NCBI GenBank assembly: GCA_947034885.2
Contig: OX344749.2
Location: 40,391,682 to 40,455,681 of the forward strand
DNA from: Thuidium tamariscinum
Lineage: Eukaryota > Streptophyta > Bryopsida > Hypnales > Thuidiaceae
DNA length: 64,000 bases
Direction: 5' to 3'
Below the pieces are notes generated by a model. The model searched no databases. It was not told where the DNA came from and worked only from the letters and a program-made list of their open reading frames with translations. Position numbers and translations under genes: made by a program. Positions 59,105-64,000 of the stretch are shown in pieces; position 1 is the first letter of the stretch; the number at the start of each line of letters is the position of its first letter.

Positions 59105-61818
59105 AAAAAAAATAATAATCAAATACTCAATACATGCAAAGTTTGATGGAAGAATTGTCAATCTTACAAAGTCAATTCAAAGGCTAAATAAAAAATTGTT
59201 ATTCATAATTTTAACATGCATTCTTTAAACATACTTAAATGCTCATCGTTGTAATAAATAATTTTTCATGGTAGTTCCTTTTCAATTTCATTGTAATATG
59301 TATTTGATAATTATATGTAATACCACAATGAAATACAATTTTATTAAAATTTTAATTTAATGAAGGATTTTTTGGGGGGGTTTAAATAAATTAATAACTC
59401 TAGATTTGAATTTGGAGTCAATGGATTGTAGTAATGGAATCATGTTTTTTCACATATAAAGTTTTTATATTAATTTGCAAGTGAATTACATTGCAACAAT
59501 CATTAGGATGACCATCCATGAAAGGGATTGTATTATTTTGTATTACAAAGAATAATTACATGATTAAGAAATTATTGATGACATTATCATAAATTGAATG
59601 ACTTTTGTTCGTTTCCACAAACTTAGATGAATGTCTTAATTGTTGTACATTAAAAAATTGAAATTGTTTTGAATTGTTTCGAGTGAACAACTTGGAAGAA
59701 GAAGAAATTCTATCCATTTGAAAGCTTGTATAAATTTAAAGATTTTGTTCATATTTTATCACATTCAATATATTGAAGGGTGACAGATAGTCTAGATCTT
59801 GGACTTTTGCTTAGACTATATACCTTCATTAGGAAGGAGAGACTTGTACAATGAACAACTTTAAGGTGATTTAAAAAGGATTTATTTGCAAGAATTTTCA
59901 TTAAACTTTTTGACAACTTAGTTTGATTGTTGAGGCAACTTTTCAAGAAATTACAATATTTAATAAAATGGTTGTAAAGATACTTCAAGCAATTCAAATG
60001 TCATTTCTATTAATGTATTAGAAATGGTAGTTTTTATGAATTCTAATATATAAAAGTTTAGAAATTTAATATCATTTTGCAGTCATTGTGGACAAGTCAT
60101 TTATACCTCGATTTTCTTGTAGTGAATTAGTCATGAATTACATTCAAATTTTTATTTATTTATTTTGCACTTTTAGCACAATTATCTTTCAAGTTTCAAT
60201 CTATGTGGTGAAAGTTTCTAAAATTGATTCCATACATTTATATACTAGTCCAATGCTAGGTCTTCAAGTAAAATATGAAAAAAAGTAATCATAAAGCTTT
60301 TACTCTTTGCAATAGAAATAACATTATAGAATGGTTTTTGACAAAGAAAAGGCCTTAGAACTTTAGGAGTTAACTGTTCAATGGCAATTGTAGAGACTTT
60401 CTACCTATTCTTCTTAATCGCTGACTATTTAGAAATTCCAAAAGAAATTGATCTCAATGATCCAAGTCAAAATCAAAGTTTATTCACTCAATCATCTAGC
60501 TTAGACTAACCTACTCATTGCATTGGCCATCAACACTTGACCTTGTTACCAAGGTGTTTGTTCATTTATTTTAGATCGTCCAAGAATGATCCTAATACTT
60601 ATTTACAAATCCCCCATAGAGCTTGATGAATGAATGAATTATGTGTGTCAAATACATTTTGTATCCTAGACTCCTACTTATATTTTTTGGTTGCTAAATC
60701 TCTTTGTTCATTAGATGGTTTGCCTATTATAGGATGGTTGATTTGTCAATCTTTATGGTAAGTCATTTGATGGCATACTAGACTAGAAGAGTGAAGAAAC
60801 CTTTCCATTCACCAAGCCAATGGTTTGGAATATTCACATGGTTTTATTTACATAGGATTTAATAATTCATCAACACAACCATAATTAGCTCCTTGAATCT
60901 CTTAGGCTTTGTACTTCAAACCTTCACACCAATACTTTGGCAACATGTGAAGAACTTATAACTTCTCTACGATAGATTCATTGACTATAGCCTTGGAGAT
61001 TCAAACTCCCTACCTTCCAAAAATCAAAACAAGATACATAAGCATGTTCAAAAGTCTCAAATTTTCTATTCAACCCTAAAGAACAAGTTGGTGATCGTCA
61101 AAATTATCCCACTCTTTAGCATTGTGTAAATAGTTGGTTTAACTTTTTTTCAAAAGCACTCATTGGAACTCAAACTACTACACAAAACATCTCTTTTCCA
61201 CAAAAGATTTGCACTTCTATTCTCCACATTAATATTCTCTCTCATTCATTGATCAAAAAATGGTTGTAATGTCATCTATGAATTAAATGAAGTTTAAGGT
61301 TTGAAATGGCAATCTGACAAAGAGGAATTACTCACAAAACAACCAAAGCCAATACATGCTCTATTCTATGACTGGCATCATTGTGGGGTCCATACTCGAT
61401 GTTTTGACTTAGTTTTTTCCTTTTATTCAATTCATCCATAATCCATACCTTTAAGATAGGCTATTTGTTTGTTTTGTTTGTTACATTGAGATCTTCTAGA
61501 AGGTGTGTGAGTGTGTCTATTGGTTGCATTTTTTATACCATTGGAAAGCTCTCAACTAGGAGAGGTGCACACGGGCTTGGTTTTGTAGAGTTAGACCTAC
61601 AATGTGAAAGATATTGAATTTTGAATTTATTTTTGGATTAAAAACTAGGAAATTATGTTTACTTTTATTTTTGTTGTAGCAATGGTACAAGGTATACTAG
61701 TCATGGTTACAAATGTTTACAAATGAAATGCCATTGAGTCCACCCCAAGAAGTTACACCTTGTCCTAATTCTTTGTTTACCTTCATGTTATTTTCTTACA
61801 TGTTTGATTAGTGCATGT
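59105..61818. other. AT-rich intergenic DNA, no gene seen
   Basis: Only short chance frames. I found no splice-consistent exons, terminal inverted repeats or tandem arrays of note. The region resembles old, unrecognisable repeat sequence. Confidence 0.4.
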
Positions 61819-62560
61819 GGGTGATTGCAAGAAACACTTGCCCTTTTTTTGGTCCCCTTGACCTCCAACATGTAGTTTTTTGCTCATAACTTGTGTATCT
61901 TTTATCTTTTAGGCTTGAAATTTGGAATGAAGGTGCACACAAAAAATTTATATGTTGAGTCATTTTTTCAATTTCTTAAAAATTAGTCTACTATTTTTAA
62001 ATTGCCCCCAATTAGGTGTCTACCTTAGCCATTTGGGAAGGTGAGGGGTGGGATTTAGCCTATTTTTGACCAAAAAATCCGAATTTGAAGTCACAAATTG
62101 GACAAGTTGGAGGTCTACTAACATTACAGGAATTAATGATGAGTTTTATGAAAATAGCAACATGTTTGTTGCGGACATGGGGTCAAAGTGACCTTCTTTT
62201 GTGCAAAGGCTATGAAGAAGGAAAAAAATTCTTATTGCAATGTGAACACAATCTTGTTTAGAAAAATATATTTTCTTAAAAAAAAATTGAATTTTTTTGA
62301 ACTATTAAAAATGAAAAGGTCCACAATCCCCTTTTCTGTTATTTTTTGCTAATAGTGGCCTCTGTAGTACTTTGTAGCAGTCTATAAGATTGCATAGTAT
62401 TGACTACCAGTCTATATCTACAAGAGCCCAAAATTGACGGTTAAGATTTGAAGGCGTAGTGTTGACGCATTATAGTGCCAATATCGCACAATACAGCTAG
62501 TCATGTGGCCAAAAACTATGTTTTTGAGCCAAAAATATAAAGTGTTTCTTGCAATCACCC
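61819..62560. mobile_element. GGGTGATTGCAAGAAA-family MITE, 742 bp
   Basis: Starts GGGTGATTGCAAGAAACACT and ends AGTGTTTCTTGCAATCACCC, a perfect 20-bp terminal repeat, with ATGT duplicated at 61815-61818 and 62561-62564. Closest to the nested copy at 37400-38155. Confidence 0.9.
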
Positions 62561-64000
62561 ATGTCAAAGTGGAATTATACTCACTAGTATGCCCTATGCC
62601 ATTGCCACACTATAATATAATAAAAATAAAAATTATTTTCTTAGTTTTATAATTCATAAGAACTTTAAAATCCAATATTTTTTTCTTCTATGAGTCTAGA
62701 CACTACAAAACAAAGCTTGTGCACATCTCTTCACACAGGACCCTCTATCAATATCAAAGATGTGATGGAGGAATGTATGGTTCCATAGATCCTATTATAG
62801 CAAACAAAACAAAAACAAACAAAACAAACAAAGTAACATCCTAAGTTAAGGTATAGATTAGATACATATGCCATTGGCACATATTAAGTCAAAAAGCTGC
62901 AACTTTCACATTGTATGTCCAAACACCATGAATTTAAGGCCATACATCCTTCTTTATAGATAACTATCTGATAGTACCAAGTACATGACCAAGTAATTTA
63001 AAGGCCAAATGATCTATAATTTAGGATAATTTAAGAGTAAAAATAATTCAAAAACCTACAACTTTCGCACTATATGTCCAAATGTATAATACAAAGACTG
63101 TGCATCTTTTTTCATAGAGAGCTTTCTAACAAGGCCATAAATGGGACCAAGACAATTATAGTTCCAGGGATTTTACTACAAGGTTGAAGCACTAGTAATG
63201 AAACACATCAAAAAACCAACTTGTATTTAAGATCTACTATTTTCAACCTTAGAATAGAAATGAAGCTTGGAATGTTATTGTTTTTTTGTTCATTTTAAGG
63301 TTGGGACTAATAAGGTTATGACACATGTCTAGAAGAATTGAGTAGAAAAGTAGTTCTAGACTCATCAAAATTAGAAGACTCTAGGGACTAAAAATAGGGT
63401 GCAATGCACTTTATGGCTTCCTAAATTCACAATAATTTCAATTTTGAGAAAAAAAATCCGGAAAAATTCCAGTATCCCCATATTTCCAATCTTCCTATAT
63501 AGAAAAATTTCCACCAACTCTTGTTTCTTACCATTTGCTCCAAACTTGCTTAAACCTTGAAGGACGGATTGGTGATCGTGAAAATCATGCATTTTGATAT
63601 CCTCTGACATCATCTACTTTGAATAAGCCAAATATATTAATTGGAAGTCAAAACACTTTAGAACATCTCTCCTTTCCACCCTTTATACTGAGGATGAATA
63701 GTTGCACTTTTGTCCTATAAAAGAAGATTCTTTGTCATTCAACAGATGCAAAACTTTCATTGTGGCGTTTAAAGGTTAAATGATTGGTTCTTGGTGCTTC
63801 AACCCTAACAAACAAGAACAAATATGGCGCCTATATATAGTAAAAAAACCTCAAGCTCATTTAATGTATTGATTGTTAGTAGCTAGATTTTATAAGCTCC
63901 TAGCTTGTATTTCTGTAATGTAGAGTTGCTTATCATGTAGTGCATTGCATAAGAAGATTTGTGGCCGTTTTGGAAGACTGCAAGTTCTTGAACATTGGAA
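62561..64000. other. AT-rich intergenic DNA to the window edge, no gene seen
   Basis: Short open frames only, the longest 80 codons at 63371-63613 on the minus strand with no recognisable content. An AAAACAAAACAAAACAAA-like tract lies near 62801-62830. Confidence 0.4.

Noticed and set aside
1-64000. Retroelement coding regions, tRNA or rRNA genes, CRISPR arrays
   Set aside because: Looked for reverse-transcriptase, integrase or capsid motifs in open frames and for cloverleaf or array patterns by eye; none was convincing. Decayed copies could still be missed.

Overview
This window is nuclear DNA of a green land plant. The evidence is a nuclear photosystem I gene (psaK) with a transit peptide, a plant-type FORGETTER1/strawberry-notch gene with 31 short exons, another likely plastid DnaJ-type zinc-finger protein, and canonical GT-AG introns in AT-rich DNA. 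A small gene with a linker-histone globular domain followed by an arginine- then histidine-rich tail resembles the H1-derived protamine-like proteins of plants with swimming sperm. This points to a seed-free lineage, most likely a bryophyte. That placement is inference; no species is assigned.

Layout. 1-2.8 kb: 3' part of a single-pass receptor-like gene with a periplasmic-binding/ANF-type ectodomain (+). 2.8-7.0 kb: AT-rich, with a perfect 21-bp palindromic tandem repeat. 7.0-7.9 kb: psaK (-), three coding exons. 8.2-21.1 kb: repeat-filled, with TTAA-flanked elements, a TTA-flanked MITE, a 1.2-kb element with a perfect 8-bp target duplication, and a decayed Tc1/mariner transposase. 21.2-32.5 kb: FGT1/SBNO (+), all 31 coding exons resolved with consistent phase (1237 aa). 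33.2-33.8 kb: the protamine-like H1 gene (-), convergent with FGT1. 34.1-36.5 kb: two abutting giant inverted repeats immediately 5' of it. 36.5-41.7 kb: repeats, including one MITE nested in another. 41.7-42.8 kb: a two-exon membrane-protein gene (-, 239 aa) with a 105-bp tandem array upstream. 44-46 kb: small MITEs. 46.3-46.7 kb: intronless DnaJ-type zinc-finger gene (+), whose 3' flank is repeated three times. 48-58 kb: MITEs and a second decayed Tc1/mariner transposase. 58.6-59.1 kb: an unrecognised AT-rich 179-codon ORF that is very unlikely to be chance. 59.1-64 kb: AT-rich, one more MITE.

The genes form no operon-like unit. psaK and possibly the DnaJ-type protein act in the chloroplast, FGT1 acts on chromatin, and the H1-like protein would pack DNA, probably in male gametes. 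The dominant mobile signal is one ~720-755-bp MITE family (ends GGGTGATTGCAAGAAA) with five two-ended copies, one truncated copy and an intronic fragment; three copies have perfect 4-bp duplications. I saw no retrotransposon coding sequence, no tRNA or rRNA gene and no CRISPR array. All exon models are read by eye from splice sites and family knowledge and have not been checked against transcripts or databases.
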